Shown here piece after piece: positions 36,901-51,900 of a DNA stretch of 64,000 nt. Both the position numbers and the translations under genes were made by a program. The DNA lies in NCBI RefSeq assembly GCF_029931775.1, contig NC_079317.1, positions 69,037,895-69,101,894 on the forward strand, given 5' to 3'. The notes under the pieces were generated by a model. It saw only the letters and a program-made list of their open reading frames with translations, searched no databases and was not told the DNA's origin. The stretch comes from Euleptes europaea. Taxonomy: Eukaryota > Chordata > Lepidosauria > Squamata > Sphaerodactylidae. Position 1 is the stretch's first letter; each line of letters begins with the position of its first letter.

Positions 36901-39900
36901 AAGTCCTCCAAAATGTCCTATCTTTGACAGCCTTGCTCAGGTCTTGCAAATTGAGGGCTGTGGCTTCCTTTATTGAGTCAGTCCATCTCTTGTTGGGTCT
37001 TCCTCTTTTCCTGCTGCCCTCAACTTTTCCTAGCATGACTGTCTTTTCCAGTGACTCTTGTCTTCTCATGATGTGACCAAAATACGATAGCCTCAGTTTA
37101 GTCATTTTAGCTTCTAGGGTCAGTTCAGGCTTGATTTGATCTAGAACCCAGTTATTTGTTTTTTTGGCAGTCCAGGGTATCCGTAACACTCTCCTCCAAC
37201 ACCACATTTCAAAGGAATCTATTTTCTTCCTATCAGCTTTCTTCACTGTCTAGCTTTCACACCAATACATAATAGGAAATACGATGGCATGAATTAATCT
37301 AGTCTTGGTGGCCAGTGACACATCCTTACACTCCAAAATCTTTTCTAGCTCCTTCATGGCTGCCCTTCCTAGTCTCAATCTCTATTAGTCTATTAGAGTT
37401 ATCTAATCTAGAAACCAGGGCACATGGTGCCAGATCTTTTCGATCCAGGAAAGGCCGCAGCTGACTAAACCAGCTGAAGATGATAAAAGGCACTCCTGGC
37501 CAACACTTCCACCTGCGTATCCAGCAGTAGGCCTGGGTCCAGGAGCACCACTAGACTACAAACCTGTTCCTTCAAGGAGTGTGCAACCCCATTCAGAATG
37601 GGTGACACCTCAAACCCTGTGTCAGACCTTCTGGTCACCAGCAGCACTTCCATCTTGTCAGGATTATGCTTCAGTTTATTAGCCCGCATCCACTCCAAAA
37701 ACTGGAGTGGTCAGTTCAAAAACTTTGTAAGAAGCCCAAGGGTGTATACTTACGGGGTTGTGGTTGCTGCTTGATATTCCGGTTCTGCAAAATATTCAAA
37801 GCCAATGAAGGTGAGAAAGTGCTAAACTGATATGACAAGAGAGACAGAAACCTCCTCCTGAAGTCTGCAAAAGAAGTGGAAAATAAAAAGTTACTCCTTA
37901 AGTCTTAAAGGATAGTTTTATAACACTTGTTCCTTCACCTTTAGTGTGATCAACACAGTCACTTCAGAGATGGTCTTAAGATGACTATTACCTCAGTGTC
38001 ATGTGGAGAGACCACAGAGCTCAACATGTCAGACTGAAGTTCAGATTTCTAGAAGTACCAATTTCCACATGACACTAAGGCAGCAACAGTTGCTGTGCAA
38101 GACTATTTCCAGCTCCAAAATCACAGTTTAAACCAGCCCCAAAATGTTGTCCTTAAGTTGGTTACCTTTCCAGAAGGCAGACAGCCAGCTCCCCTCCTCA
38201 TTCTCCTCATCTTCATTCAGCATCTTCAGCATGATGCAGGAATGCTCCCCGGTCAGATCATTCTAGAAATCAAGGCACTGTCCTTGTAACATTTTACGTG
38301 GCGCTATATTTTCAGTAACTGACAGCTTAAAAACAGGTTGCTCTCAGGGAGAAAATCAGCACCAGGAGAAGTCAAGCAGCTAACCAGCATTTCACGGTAA
38401 AACGATAACTGCAAAGAACTTTTCAAACCTCTATTTAAATTATTGAAAGGATTTCTCCCTTCCCCAAAGAAAAATAAACCAGGAGTTCTGTTTCTAACAC
38501 AACATTTATAGTAAGGCTGTCAATCACTTAAGACTTTTTAAAGTCTATTAGTCTAGTAAAGGTAAATAATATGCATGTTACCAAGACCTCAAAAGAGCTA
38601 ACTTTAGCAATGCTAAAGTAAGGTGGTGTTGGATTACCTATAATTTAATAAACGAAAGGTACGACATTGTTAGATAACCTATTTCAAGGACTTGAAGAAA
38701 AAAAGCCTCAAAATTAAGCAAACTTGCAACCCTACTACCCATTAAATTGCCCCACCACTAATCAAATAATATGCTTACTGTTAATTTATCTGCTGGTTAA
38801 ACTGAGTAATGATTGCAATCCTAATTTTGAGTGTCACTCTGTAGGGTAGAGGTGTATTAGGGGTTATTTGGATAAGGAAATTAGACTTACTGGAGTCTGC
38901 CTCAGATAAACGGGTACAAATCCAGCTCGTTTCCAAAATCTAGTAAAAGGATAAACAAAAGAAACTTGATTGTATTTTAAAGCATATGCTGCTGCTTTGA
39001 AGGCTATATAATCCATATATCTTCAAATTACACACTTGTTTTTGCAGACTTTTGTGGCAGCCCCAGAATTTGCCTTGCCTTTTTTTCCAATGCATTTTTG
39101 GCACTGCTTCCAAAGATGGCTTCAGTTCTCCTTCAGTCTCAGCTGCCTTCACTGATGCCATTCACAACTATGTCTGGTAGCCTAGAAAGTATTGTGGCAT
39201 CATCATATTCACTATGTGATCCCTGACAAAGTAAAAAACCAATCAGGGGGCTAATCCAGGAAGGAGGAGGAGCAAGAAGAAACAATGGTCACATGAGTTA
39301 TCACATGAAGCTCCTTTAAACTGAATCAGACCCTTGGCCCATCAAGGTCAGTACCGGCAGTGGCTCTCCAGGGTCTCAGACGGAGGTCTTTCACATAATC
39401 TACTATCCACTCGTTTTAACTGGAGATGCTGGGGATTTAACCAGGGACCTTCTGTATGTGGAGCAGATGCTCTGCCACTAAGCCATGATCCCTTCCCAAA
39501 GATGACCCAACAGGATGAAGTAAAGGTAAATATTTCCACAACTTCTCCGAGACAATCTGTTCTCCAGTGCAAGACCTACTGAAACAAAAGGGAGCAGCAC
39601 AAGAGCCTGAACTGCATTGGGGGGGGCATCCCCCCCAATGCAGTTCAGACTCTTGTGCTGCTCCCTTTTGTTTCAATAGGTCTAGCACTGGAGAACAGAC
39701 TTGTCTCGGTGTGCATCTGTTCCATAAAAGCCCATCCGAGCACTTGTCCCAAGGTAAGATACTATTATATATACACTTTGAATTAATCAGGTTGTTTCTC
39801 AGAAAGATGAATGGATATAATGAAAGAATTAGCCAGACACTGGCACCCCTTTGCCTCTTTCCCATTAAGCATGCAAATGCAGTCGAACTCTTACTTTAGT

Positions 39901-42900
39901 AGCCTTGGTGTCAAGCCATAAGACACCCCAAGGTAGTCGAGATTCTCTGCTTGCCTCTCGCTCAGTTTGAAAAGGAGAGGAGGAAGGTCCTTCCGAGGCC
40001 TCACGGCTTCCTCCAACAAACTGACAGCCTAAAGCAACGAGAGAACGGTTGGCTTAGCAGGAAAACAGGAATTGCTGAAGATGGGCCCTCCCTGCCAAAA
40101 CCGTTCCATGGAGATGCAACGTCACCACGCAGCAAGGCATGCCAAATCACGCACAGAGTTTTCCATACCTCGCTGCTCACGGTAGCAATTTCTCTTGGCT
40201 TCTGGTTGACTTTCTCTTCCAAGCAAGGAAACTTGCCTTCATAATACATCTGCACCAAACGCAGAGCTCTGCTGCCATAACCCATCTGGTGAAAGAAATT
40301 TGGAATAAAAGGAGGACTACCAAAAGAGAAGAGCACTGAAAAGATGACGATTCGAGACACTTCCAACATTTCTTTGCCACACGTAGATGTCAGATCGCTC
40401 TTGCATACAGAAACAGCTAACAGTCACTCAGTAAATGCAGATCGTTAGTCGTTAAAAAGTTGCAGAGGATGCATTCACTACACTGGCACCGAAGGATGCA
40501 ACTTTAACTTCTGGAGTGGGCAATTCCACCCTGTTTTGGAATGCAATTTATGACTTTGAAACAATTGTTCCAAAGACTGTTCCCACATGACCTGTCACAT
40601 ACTGGATACCTCCACAGACATTTCCATACTCACTGACTAGTGTTCCCAATCATGAACTAGTTGTGCATGAGTGTTTGGCATACATCTCTTTCTGTCTCTC
40701 TTCCCCATATTTATCTGTACACACCCCAATTTTATATACTCTGCCTCCACGTGTTTTCTTATCTCTGCCCACCCCCCCTAATGAAAGTCACATGATGGGG
40801 TATGCCCTCTTCCTTCCACTGCAGCAGGTCAAACAGGGATTAGGGAGAGGAGTCCTTCCTCTGCTTCATGTGATCCGAGCAAACAGCCCAAATTCCACAA
40901 CACAGTTATTCACTAGCCATTAGGAGCCACAGTGATGGATCCATATAAATTTGGTTTCTGCCTGGTTTTGAGAATAGCTTGGTCACCTTGTTGTGATCAA
41001 GGAGTGTTGTGTTATTTGTGAGAGGCACATTGTTTATAGATTTATTAATACAGCATAAGCCAGTAAAAACACATGTGTCATTCATACAAAAGGTAAAAAA
41101 TTTCAGCAGTTCAACCAAAAAACATTCTTAATTAAAATTTCCAAATAATTTATAATAGACTAAAATTGACCAAATTATGATTTATCTAAATTGCAATTGC
41201 CCAACATTAGGGGTTGAACTTTATATGCTATTGCACAAAAATTGGCTACCTGTTTTACCATCTGGGCATTCCCTTCCCAGAGGAGACTCTTAATTCTCCG
41301 TTCACATTGTATATATGTATGATCTTATTTAATGTAATCCACCTCGTGGATCATTTTGACAGGAAGACAGCATATAAATAAATGTTTATTTATGCCTTAA
41401 CCTGTGGCTATCAGGCCGTCTTACAAAATATTAACAATTACTTTGCAATCATTTTGATCTTTCTCTGTCGTTCAACAGGATAAGTTATGGGACAGTGTAA
41501 TACATTACCCCTTGATAATCAGGATGGACTGCAATGCGGACAATTCTCCCACCAGAGAGGCTACCAAAATCTGGATCTTGGAACTATAAAGAGATAAAAA
41601 GGAGGAGGAGGATGAAGTCATTTATACTGAACTAAAAAGCATTCATAATATAAGATGAGCCAAGCAAATATAAACCGAGCAGTTGCTTTGTTACCTGCTC
41701 TGAAATGGTCCATGGAATAAGATCTCCTGACGCTTTCTTCCCTCTGGAAAGGCTGTTCATAATGGATTGGCGGGAGATCTCGCCCTCTAAACACACCTGC
41801 CAAAAGCAGAGGGGAAATAAAGCAGAGAGTTGAGACCCAGCACTGGAGCACTGTGCTGCAATCAGCCACTGAAGAGGGTAGAGGTATTTGACCAACACAG
41901 CTCATCTGAAGTTAATGATTTTAATGCCCACAACAGGAGTATGGTATAGTGGTCTCAGCCGGTTCAGACTCCTATTGAGCTCCCATAAAAGATAAATCCT
42001 ATTGCAAGGTTTAAAATGTAGAAGTTGCTGGAAGCAGTTTTTAAATGAACTATTTGGTTTCTGTTACAAATTCTTCCATTTATATATGACTGCAAATCTG
42101 TACTAAACTGAGCCTTCGAAATAAACGTGTTCCATCTAGACACGAAATAATGTTCCCCTCTAGACTCAGCTCATCAGACTATGCAAACCCAAGCTATGTG
42201 ATCTCTACAATTTACTATTGTAACATGTTCTGTGTGGGGCTGCCCTTGAAGGCAACTAAAAAGCATCAGCAGGTTTAAAAAGCAGCCTCCTGCTCATGGG
42301 ATTGAGCTGATATGGCCTTACTACACCTGCATTGAGAGGTGCGCTGGCTAGCTCTTTGCCTCTGGGTTCAATTTAAGATGCTGTCTTTAAGCCCTTCACA
42401 ACCCAGAGCCCACTTACTTGAAGGACTGTATCTCCTGGAATCAACCCAGGCACCGTTTTACATCTGCCCTAGAAAGAACCCCTTCTTTGTATCTAGCCTG
42501 ACTGATCTTTGTTAGAAATTGAGCCTTTTCAGTACCTGTACCACCACTCCGGAACAGTCTTCCAAAGACCATGTACAGGTTGAGTGTCCCACATTCAGAC
42601 ATCCCATATCCGGACTGATCTGAAAACTGGACCCTTCAAGCAGGCATGCAGGCAAGTCCATGCGACCCGTCCTCTCCTGACTTCTGAGAGGCCGCGCGGA
42701 TTTGACTCACAGCCACGCTGCCCGGTCTTTCCAAAGCCTGGAGACGCCGGGCGGCATGGCTGTGAGTCAGATCGAACTTTGGTAATAGGGAGAGATGCTA
42801 AACTGAAGGCCAGGCGTGCTTGCAGAATACCCAGCTTTCAGTTTACCATCCCCACCGCCACCGAAGTTTGACGGAGGCGGGGAAGGAAGCTAAACTGAAG

Positions 42901-45900
42901 AGCATGCCTTCAGTTAACTTCCCTCCCCGTCGAACTTCAGATCCAAAATCTGGAAAGATGTGAACTACAGACCACTTCTGGTCCCAAGCTGTCCAGATGT
43001 GGGATACTCAACCTGTACCAACTATCGCTTTAAGAAAGAAAAACGTGTGGGGTGGGGTGGGGGGGCATTTACTTAAAATAGTTGGAGTTTGTAGAATTTT
43101 TATGGTGATTAATAGATTTGGATTATTTGAGAGTAGTGTATCTATTCTATGTGCTCAATTCTAGCCTTTCGGTAAGTTTTATTCCATTTAATTAGCTGCT
43201 GTGTATTTTAATTACTTATTCTAAGACATCCTGAACCTTATTATAAAGGCAGGATACACATATTTTGAATTTAAACAGGAATTCTAACGGCAATAACTTC
43301 CCAGTTCCCTATCAGTAAGAAATCAATTTCTACTAAACTCATATTGGAAAGACTGAATCTTATTGGATATCCTAATTGAAACACAATATGAGTAATGGCA
43401 GCATGTATTGTGCTTTCTAGCTTGCTAGAAGTTTGGTACCTAGCACCATCAATACATAAAACCAGACACCGCCAGGCATCTTTCTGCTGTTTCCTTCCCA
43501 AATTAGTACAGGTCACTGAAATACAAAAATCTTCTCCCTCTTACCTGGACAACGGCAAGCACTTCTGGCAAGGAATTCTGGGTAGGTGGAACTGGTGGCA
43601 GAAGGCAAAAGAGATGATGAGCGGGCGCATCTGAAAGCATCTGGAGGTCATTGGGAGAATTCTGGAACAACACGAGCATGCTACTGAGTTAGGTCTCTAG
43701 CACACTCCCTCTTTGTTTAATTAACTAGATTTTGATACCACCCTCACCCGCCAAAGTGGGCTCACAGCAGTTCACAACATAATGTAACAAATACAAAATA
43801 TCATACCAATTCATAAAACCAAATGTAAATAAACTGTAATCCCAGTAAAACCCAACAACAGATGGCATCCCCTACCCACAATCAATCCCCACATTAATAT
43901 AAAGAGGGCAAATAACCCTGAATCAATAAAATCAGGGAACAATAATACACCATGCCTAAGGCTGTCAAAGATAGGACATTTTGGAGGACTTTCATTCATA
44001 GGGTCGCCATGAGTCGGAAGCAACTTGATGGCACTTATGGTAACACACACACATACGTGATAATAATAGTTAGCCTATAAACTGGCAAGCAAGTATAGGG
44101 TTGGATCCTGCAAATCCACGGGTGCACAGGTAAGAGATCCTTCCCATATTCCTGCCCTCCGGAAGTCCCCTCTGACTCCAAGAAAAATGATCTGGTTCTG
44201 GATCCACCCAGACTAATAACTACGCAGGTCATGGGACAACATTAAGGAGGTGCAAGAAAGCAGTATCACCTCCCTCTTCCACATCGACTTAGCTGGTGCC
44301 ATTTCTACTTCCATTTGTTTATTTAAAATATATGCCCATAAAAACATCCAAGGTGGCAATGCTGCCTACACTTCACTGTTCCCTGACCCCTTAATGTATG
44401 ACTCCTCTAATGCCTGCCTAAAGTTTCCTAAACGCACTCTGTAAATTGCATGAGTATTTTCTTCAGAATGCAACTCAATGCCATGTTAGGCACACATCCT
44501 TCCTTCAGAAGTGACAGCATTTCCTAGTTAGCAGCCCCACAGCGGCTAGATTGAATATCAATCTAGTAAAACAAAAAAGCAAGGATCTCTGCTCTCAGTA
44601 GATTTAACATTATGGATAAAGATTTTTTTTCTAGCTGTGCAACCAACTGAATGAGAAAATTAAAAGCTGGGGGCGGAGAAAGAGAGAGTTTATGCCAAGC
44701 ATTTTATCTCGTAGTAGTAGTAGTAGTAGTATTTGTTTGTTTAGCCATAGGCCATTACAAAACTTCCTTACATAAATACAGAAAACTTAAAATGATATCA
44801 AAAAACGATAAAATTACAACAGTATGCAATTCCCTGGTAAAATAATTACATATGCAATATCTGTTAAAACATTATTTGGATTCCTGTGCAGAATTTTTCT
44901 TAATAACTTCAAGGGCTCTAATCTTCCTGGCTGCAATAGCAAATTGTGATATTCTAAAGGTTACGGTACATGCGAATCAGAAAGTAGGAAGATCAATTTA
45001 TCAAATTCAGAACAAAAAGTTACTCCCTTCAGGATTCCATCCAGAAATTTAGCTCTTGGCTCACTATACAGTCGACATATTAACACATAGTGAAAGATGT
45101 CCTCCAATGATGAGGATCCACAGACACATGTGCGATGTTTCTTTGGGGTGTTTTCTCTCATAGAGCTTTTACTGGAAAGTCACAAGTCCCTATTCCCCAA
45201 AGGATTCCAACACAGGAAAGAAAACAACACCACTAACCTTGTAGTGAGAGGCCACATACAGAGCCATCAGCCTCTGAAGAAAAGCTTCCGACGCTCTGTG
45301 ATAGCAGAAGAGAATGTCTCTGTTCACATAATACCTAAATGCCACAGGTTAAGGGGAAACACTACTGAAAGAGGCCACCCGGGGACATATCAGACTGCAT
45401 CTGATCTCCATCTGCTCTACTGCTGTGCACTGGAACAGCCTGCTTCCATGCCTTTAGCAATCATCACTAGTAGAAACAGGAGAAGGCATCCTGCCTTGTA
45501 AGCCTGTTCCGCTTCATTTCCAACAACCTTTTCTTGGTGTTGGAAGTAATACTGAAACATCAGTCCTGCGTACAGAGGCACCTTAGCCAACACACACAGT
45601 AAGAAAGAGGTAATGCACACACACACACACAAAACAAGGGATTGCCTGCAACTAAGGAGCCGAGGGGCACTTAAAGTGGTCATCACTCCATGCTGCTTTG
45701 CCTTTAAATCAGTTCCCCTGGAGAACCAAGATCAGTTCCCCTGGAGCAAATGGCTGCTTTGGAGGGTGGACTCTATGACATTATACTCTGCTGAGGTCCC
45801 TCTCCTCCCTAAGCCCTGCCCCCCAGGCTCCACTCCCCCCAAATATCCACGTATTTTCAAACCCAGAGCTGGCAACCCTAGCTGCAGTGGCCAGAGTGCC

Positions 45901-48900
45901 TACAAATATAGCAGGTAAGACAAAGGAAGCTGTCAGGCATCCTAACCGCTGTAGCTTAGGCTTACTGCTATCCCCATTTTAATAGAAGAGGGCATCATCA
46001 TCATCATATGGGTTTTTTACTATAAAGAGGACTGAACTGGTTTCAAGGCCTAGATATAGAGAGTCTCTGTGCTGGGAACAATCTAAGTGGTGGGGCAAGG
46101 TAGTAGGGCTTCAGCTGCAATCCCACGCATATTTATCTGCAGCTAAGTTCACTGAACATAGTGGGACTTACTCCAAGGAGACATGCATAGGACTGTGCCA
46201 CATATCTTGAGTGCCAGCCCCCTGTGTGCAGTCCACAATGCTTACCCAGACATGCACATGTATGTGTCAAACCCATCATCCACCACATCTTCTGTAGAGG
46301 ACAAATCACATGAGCAAAATTTACACATATAGGGATGTTAATACCCTAACATGACAGAGCTGTGGTAAGGTTGCACAAACACCCAATATGCAGTATAGTG
46401 CCATGTAAAGTCTACACAGCAGGCCTTATGTTAACCAGTCCCTTAGGGTGTACATTAAAAGTGTCAAAGATATAAAAGCCAAAGCTTCCATCTCACGTAG
46501 CTATTGCAAAACCCCACATAGCACGAACACCAGCTACAGCAGAAAGGATACAAGTCACAGGTCTCGGGTAGCGGGCAGCCAGAGATAATCCTAGTGATGT
46601 TGAGACAATCCAAGCACAGCAAGTCGTTCAGCCACTTTTCAACAGGATCTCCTGGGGCGTAACGAATGGATTCCTGGAGGGAAACTTCATGCAGCGTACG
46701 GACTGGAAAGAGACACAACGCGCAAGAGAACACAAGTGAAATATGTAAGACCAACAGGCAATCCAGGTTTCTTTAAGGGGGGGGAGGTCAGCCACCTCCT
46801 TCTTTCTCATCTCTGTTCTTGGTGGATGAGTTCAAAGGATTATCCACTCTGCACACAGTCCCGAACGGGAAGTGATTTCATATTAAGCTCCCATGAAACA
46901 TGCTGAACTAGACAAACACTGAAGGATCTGAGTTAGGGGAAGTGGCAGGTGTGCATAGTACACGCTTTATCCAAAAACATCCTGACTCAGCACACGTGTT
47001 TGCTCTTTTCTATGAAAGCTCACAGGGAAAGTACCCTATTCTTATCCTCCGTGCTGAGCTCACTATGCAAATTTTGGAGGTGTGTTTTTTTTCCAATGCT
47101 GTTTGGGTGGGATTTTTGATTTCTTATTTTTAACGTAACATAAACATGACGTCAATAGGAAAATCAAAGTGAAAGAACTAAAATTGTAAAAGAAAAAAAA
47201 TACATGTAACATATTCATCCAAAACCGTCAGAGAACAAATTGTTCCTTTGTAGTATCACCATTTTGTTCTTGTGATGATTTTGTAGAAAGCACCTTCATC
47301 CTTCAATACAGCAAATGCAAAAAGAAAATTCCCACTGAATAAGAGCAAAAGTCCAGCTAGCCCAGCATTCTGCCTCCAGGAAGCCAGAAGCAAGGCATGA
47401 AGGCATCTTCCTGTGGGGTTGCACCTCCAGCAACTGCTGTTCAGAGGTTCACTGCCTCCAGTGATTCCATGCCATCTCTTTATTATTGGAGAAATAAGCT
47501 TCATTCTACTTGCTTCATAAAACCAACAGTGCAGTATGATATGGTCCATCGACTCAATTCTCCCTGATCCACAGGGACAAAACCGCTCTTCCAGTGGTAC
47601 CTTTTTATACCGGCCTTCTGTTATGGCTGAGGGGAAAGTATTACATCTTGCCATTGTATATGCCCTACGGTGTGATGGGACCTCTAAGAGTGAAAGATAT
47701 AATGCTGGGGCGGCTATATATTTTGTTGCCTGTTGAGCCCAATATTTAGGAACACATGCAATGTCATTTTGCCTTTCTATATCATACAGCCTTTGCTTAA
47801 CAATGTCCCTGGCCCTTTCAATCAGCATCATCTGTAAGGACAATCCATAAATCAGAAAACGACAGCTGTTAGTACTGTGATAGAAAATAAGCAGATTTTA
47901 TACACATGTGGTGGAAATGTGAGAGCTATATCATTTTGGTCTGAAATAGTGAAATGGCTAATGGTTGGAATTGAGGTTGATATTCCATGTAAACACGAGA
48001 TATTCTTGTTAAATCTGGTACCTAATCTAGTTAAAGATCAACTTTATATGGTGTTACATATGATAACTGTGGCTAGAACAACCTTTGCCAGTCACTGGAA
48101 ACAAAAATCAACTCCAAAGATAGAGGAATGGCTGGTTAAAGTTAAAGAAATATATGTTTTAATTAAGCTAACAGCATATCAGAAAAACAGAGATACAATA
48201 AGATTGGATGCGGTATGGTCACATACAATAAGAAAAATAGAGAATTTCATAAATAAGGGCGGGAAAGAGGAATGTGTTGCGCTCAGTCAGGACGTAATAA
48301 TGAATATGAAGACATAGAAATAAGCTGTAGCATGGGAGACTTGATCTTATTTTATTATGTGTATATATATATATATATTGTATTTTAAATTACAAAGACT
48401 GTCAGTAATTCTGCTTTTTTTTAGTTGTTGTTATTGTCATTGGTTTTTCCCCAATAAAATAAAAAAAAAAATGAACCAGAAGAACACAGGCATGCAAGCA
48501 GATCAGCAACACAGAGCTCATGCAATGCAGCCCTTGGGGAAAATACCTGAAGAGAGTTTAGCAGTTGCCGTTGTTTTGTTCTCTGCCGTCATGCTGGCTT
48601 GGGCTTGTGTGCTCTGTTGCCGTAACTGCTGGATCAGCTTCAAAGACAAGGAACGGCCAGTGCCTTCATAGCTATTAAAACGACAACATGCACAGTCAAA
48701 CGGAAAGAGAAACACATATAAATGCTGGAGTGCTTAACGCACTGCCAGCAGCAGAAACAGGAGCCACGCTCCATGACTGGAAGATTCACATGGTACGAGT
48801 CTTTTGCCCTTGTCACACTTGGGAATGTGTGTGTGGGGGGGTCATGCTTCATTCTTCTTCCCCTAAAAATTATTAGCCCATCAGAGAAAGCTAGGCCTGG

Positions 48901-51900
48901 GTTCTTATGCTTGACAGAGGAGGTTCTAACTGATGTTAGAGGCACCCCGTGTAGTCACATCTATGCTCCTTCATGTTCCCTACTCAAACAGCATACTTAC
49001 CCATTGATTGTAGAAGCCATAAATACAAGGTAAGGGCCGAGCAGTTTTTTCACCAGGGGCAGGGGAATAGCAGCAGCTTCATCAATCACTACAAGTTCAG
49101 CCTGTCCCAGTTTCACAGCATCAGCAGGGTGTATATACTTGCCAGAAAAGGAGAAATATGAGGGTGTTTTTAAAAAAAGTAAAACGACCGTTCTGCTAAG
49201 AGCTAAATCAAAGGGGCAATCCACAAACTTTCCCCCTCAACTCTGGTTCTATTTGAAGTAAAGCTAAGGTGGAGAAACCATTTTTTAAACCCTGTTTGCA
49301 ATTCCAGTCACTGGGATTCAGATGGCAGTTGTGGTTACAGAAAAGAATACCGCATTAAATCATGAGCACCATCATCTAACACAGTTACACGAGCAGCTTA
49401 GCACTTATTGTGACAAAGTTAGCATATAAGCAACTTGTCTGTTGGGCAGATGACACATTTCACAATACTGGTTTATGCTGACTCTGAAGCTAGTGTTGGG
49501 TCTCACTGATTGGGGGGAAAGTGGGATATAAATATTCTTCATAAAAATGTAAATGACTGTAGCATTATGGCTTAGAGAATGAGTGCTGAACCAGGAAATT
49601 CCCAGTTCACTTCCCTTTGACACAAACTGACCTAGTGGTCTTAAGCAAGCACAGATCAGAGTAGCCACTTTCAGCTCCAGTTACCTCACCTTCAATAGTG
49701 TCTTTGTAAATATTATGGTCATAAGGGCCATGAAGTATTTCGGGCATTCTGAAGTACTACATATTATCATCAAGAATCAGGAATAGTCACCACACACCTT
49801 TGTTCTTCACAAACTGCAGAGATAGGGCCAATCTAATGCCTTAGATCTGCACTGGAATTTTTTTTGCCATATCTGAAGACCACTGCATACAGTTTGCAAG
49901 ATGTCCTACTCTCTCACAGGAAGTGAACAACACCCTATGTAAATTTTACTCTCCATTTTATCCTGTGGTGCAGCTTAGGCAACAAGAATGTGAGTGGGCC
50001 AAGATCACCTGGCACGCTGTCTGACAATGGGGATTTGAGCTCAGACTTCTCCAGCCCTAATTGACTTCAAGCATTTCCCACACTGCTCTCCAAAACCCAT
50101 GGCTATGAAATATTACCAAAGAGATCTGCTTTAAGGAATAAAATCTGACTGTGAAGAAGCAATAATGCCTGACTTTTGCAAAGCAGTTACTGTGCATAAG
50201 GAATCTCAGGAATCACAATGTGTTTAACGAAAAAAGAAAAATTGTATCGAAAATTATCTACCTGGATAGTCTGTCTGTGCTCTCTGAATACGTTCACTCT
50301 AACGACTGCTTTGTTAAATTCCGGGTTGAGAGACTGAATTATTTCGTAATCCAAGTGCTCCTGAAAATAGAAGCAAAGAAGAATATTTGAGAACCAATTA
50401 AAAAATTCACAGCACACTAATCAATAAGGGGAAAAGCTATTAACTTGCTTGGCAAACTGCTCCCAGAGTACAATGTGGTACACCAGGATCCCTTCTGCCC
50501 ACCAAACCTATGTCTTTTTGGTAACATATAAGGCACATTCCAACATGGACAGGTCAGCTATGTGAAAAGTTCTCCATTTTGAAAGATATGGATAAATCAT
50601 TACCAGGCACAGGCATGTGAGAATGTACATGCAGTTGCACCATATATACATCACATCAAGCTCTGGAGGTAATGGGTAAAGCACATTTATGCTTCTCCCA
50701 CTACATGCTTGGTTTACACTTTATACAATGCGCTTAGCACGTGTGTATGCATGAAAACTATGAACGATCTAGTTATCAGAATGGCAGTGGTATCCTAAAC
50801 AGAGTTATACCCTTCTAAGTCCACTGAAATCAATGGGTTAAGGAGGGTATAAAACTCCTTAGGTTTGCCATGTTAATAGTTGATCAACTGACCATTGGTG
50901 TTGCCATCTGCAGGATGACTATTTGCAATACCAACAACAGTTCAGGCACAGAACTCAAAATGATATTTTAAGCAAATAATTTTCTGTGTTCACTAATTTA
51001 GAAAAATAAAACTCCTCTATAGTCCTTAAATAAATACTTGATCTCATTTGCAGAAAGATTGGCCATTAACTTACTTTTGGTCTCTCACACAGCCAAGAAA
51101 GCCAGTTTACTTCTATTAAGAGCTTATAGTCAAAGGCTACAGCAGGCTTAAATACAGCAGGAACGATAACAGTATTAACACTCGAATCTTCATCGTTCAG
51201 AAAGACCAGTAAAAAAGGAAACACATTAAGTGCTTTAACTTATCATCACAGGACGGCAAGATGGCTGACTCAATAGTGAATTCTCTGTTCAGTTACCTAA
51301 TCAGAGAACTGCTTGCGGTGTAGTAAAGATTATATGTAACCTAGGAATCTTTGACTGAAGATTGTCACATGTCATAAAGGAGCTAATCTGGTGACTGGTC
51401 ACAGGCTAAACTCTGAAGGAACATGATGCATGCGTCTGTGACAGGACAGTAGATGGAGAGAGTTCCTGGAAACCCTACATACATTGCCCTGATTTCCATT
51501 ATGGAAGGAAGGGGGGATTATAAATGTAATAAGAAAATACTGATGGAAGTTTAAAGTGACTATTATTAACATCAATGTACTTTACTGCATCAGTCACACA
51601 CAAAAAAGTGGGTTATATCGCTCAATGGTAGAGCACCTGCTTTTCATGCAGAACGTCCCAGATGCAATCCTCTGAATCTTTAAATAGTTCAGGCAATGAG
51701 AAACACCTTAACCCAGGACTCTAGAGAGCCACTAACAGTCACAGCGAACCCTACTAACGTCGATAGGTTATCAGTGGTCTGACTCAGCTTAAGGAAGCTT
51801 TCATGGTCATCTGAAAGAACTACCAAAGTACTCTGCATGACGTGTTCATCTTACCTGATACTGTAGTGCATCAAAGCCTTTAAATACAAATTCAAACAAG

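Noticed and set aside
36418-36927. 169-codon open frame on the + strand
   Set aside because: It begins antisense to NAT10 exon 23 and continues into repeat DNA; no known protein pattern.
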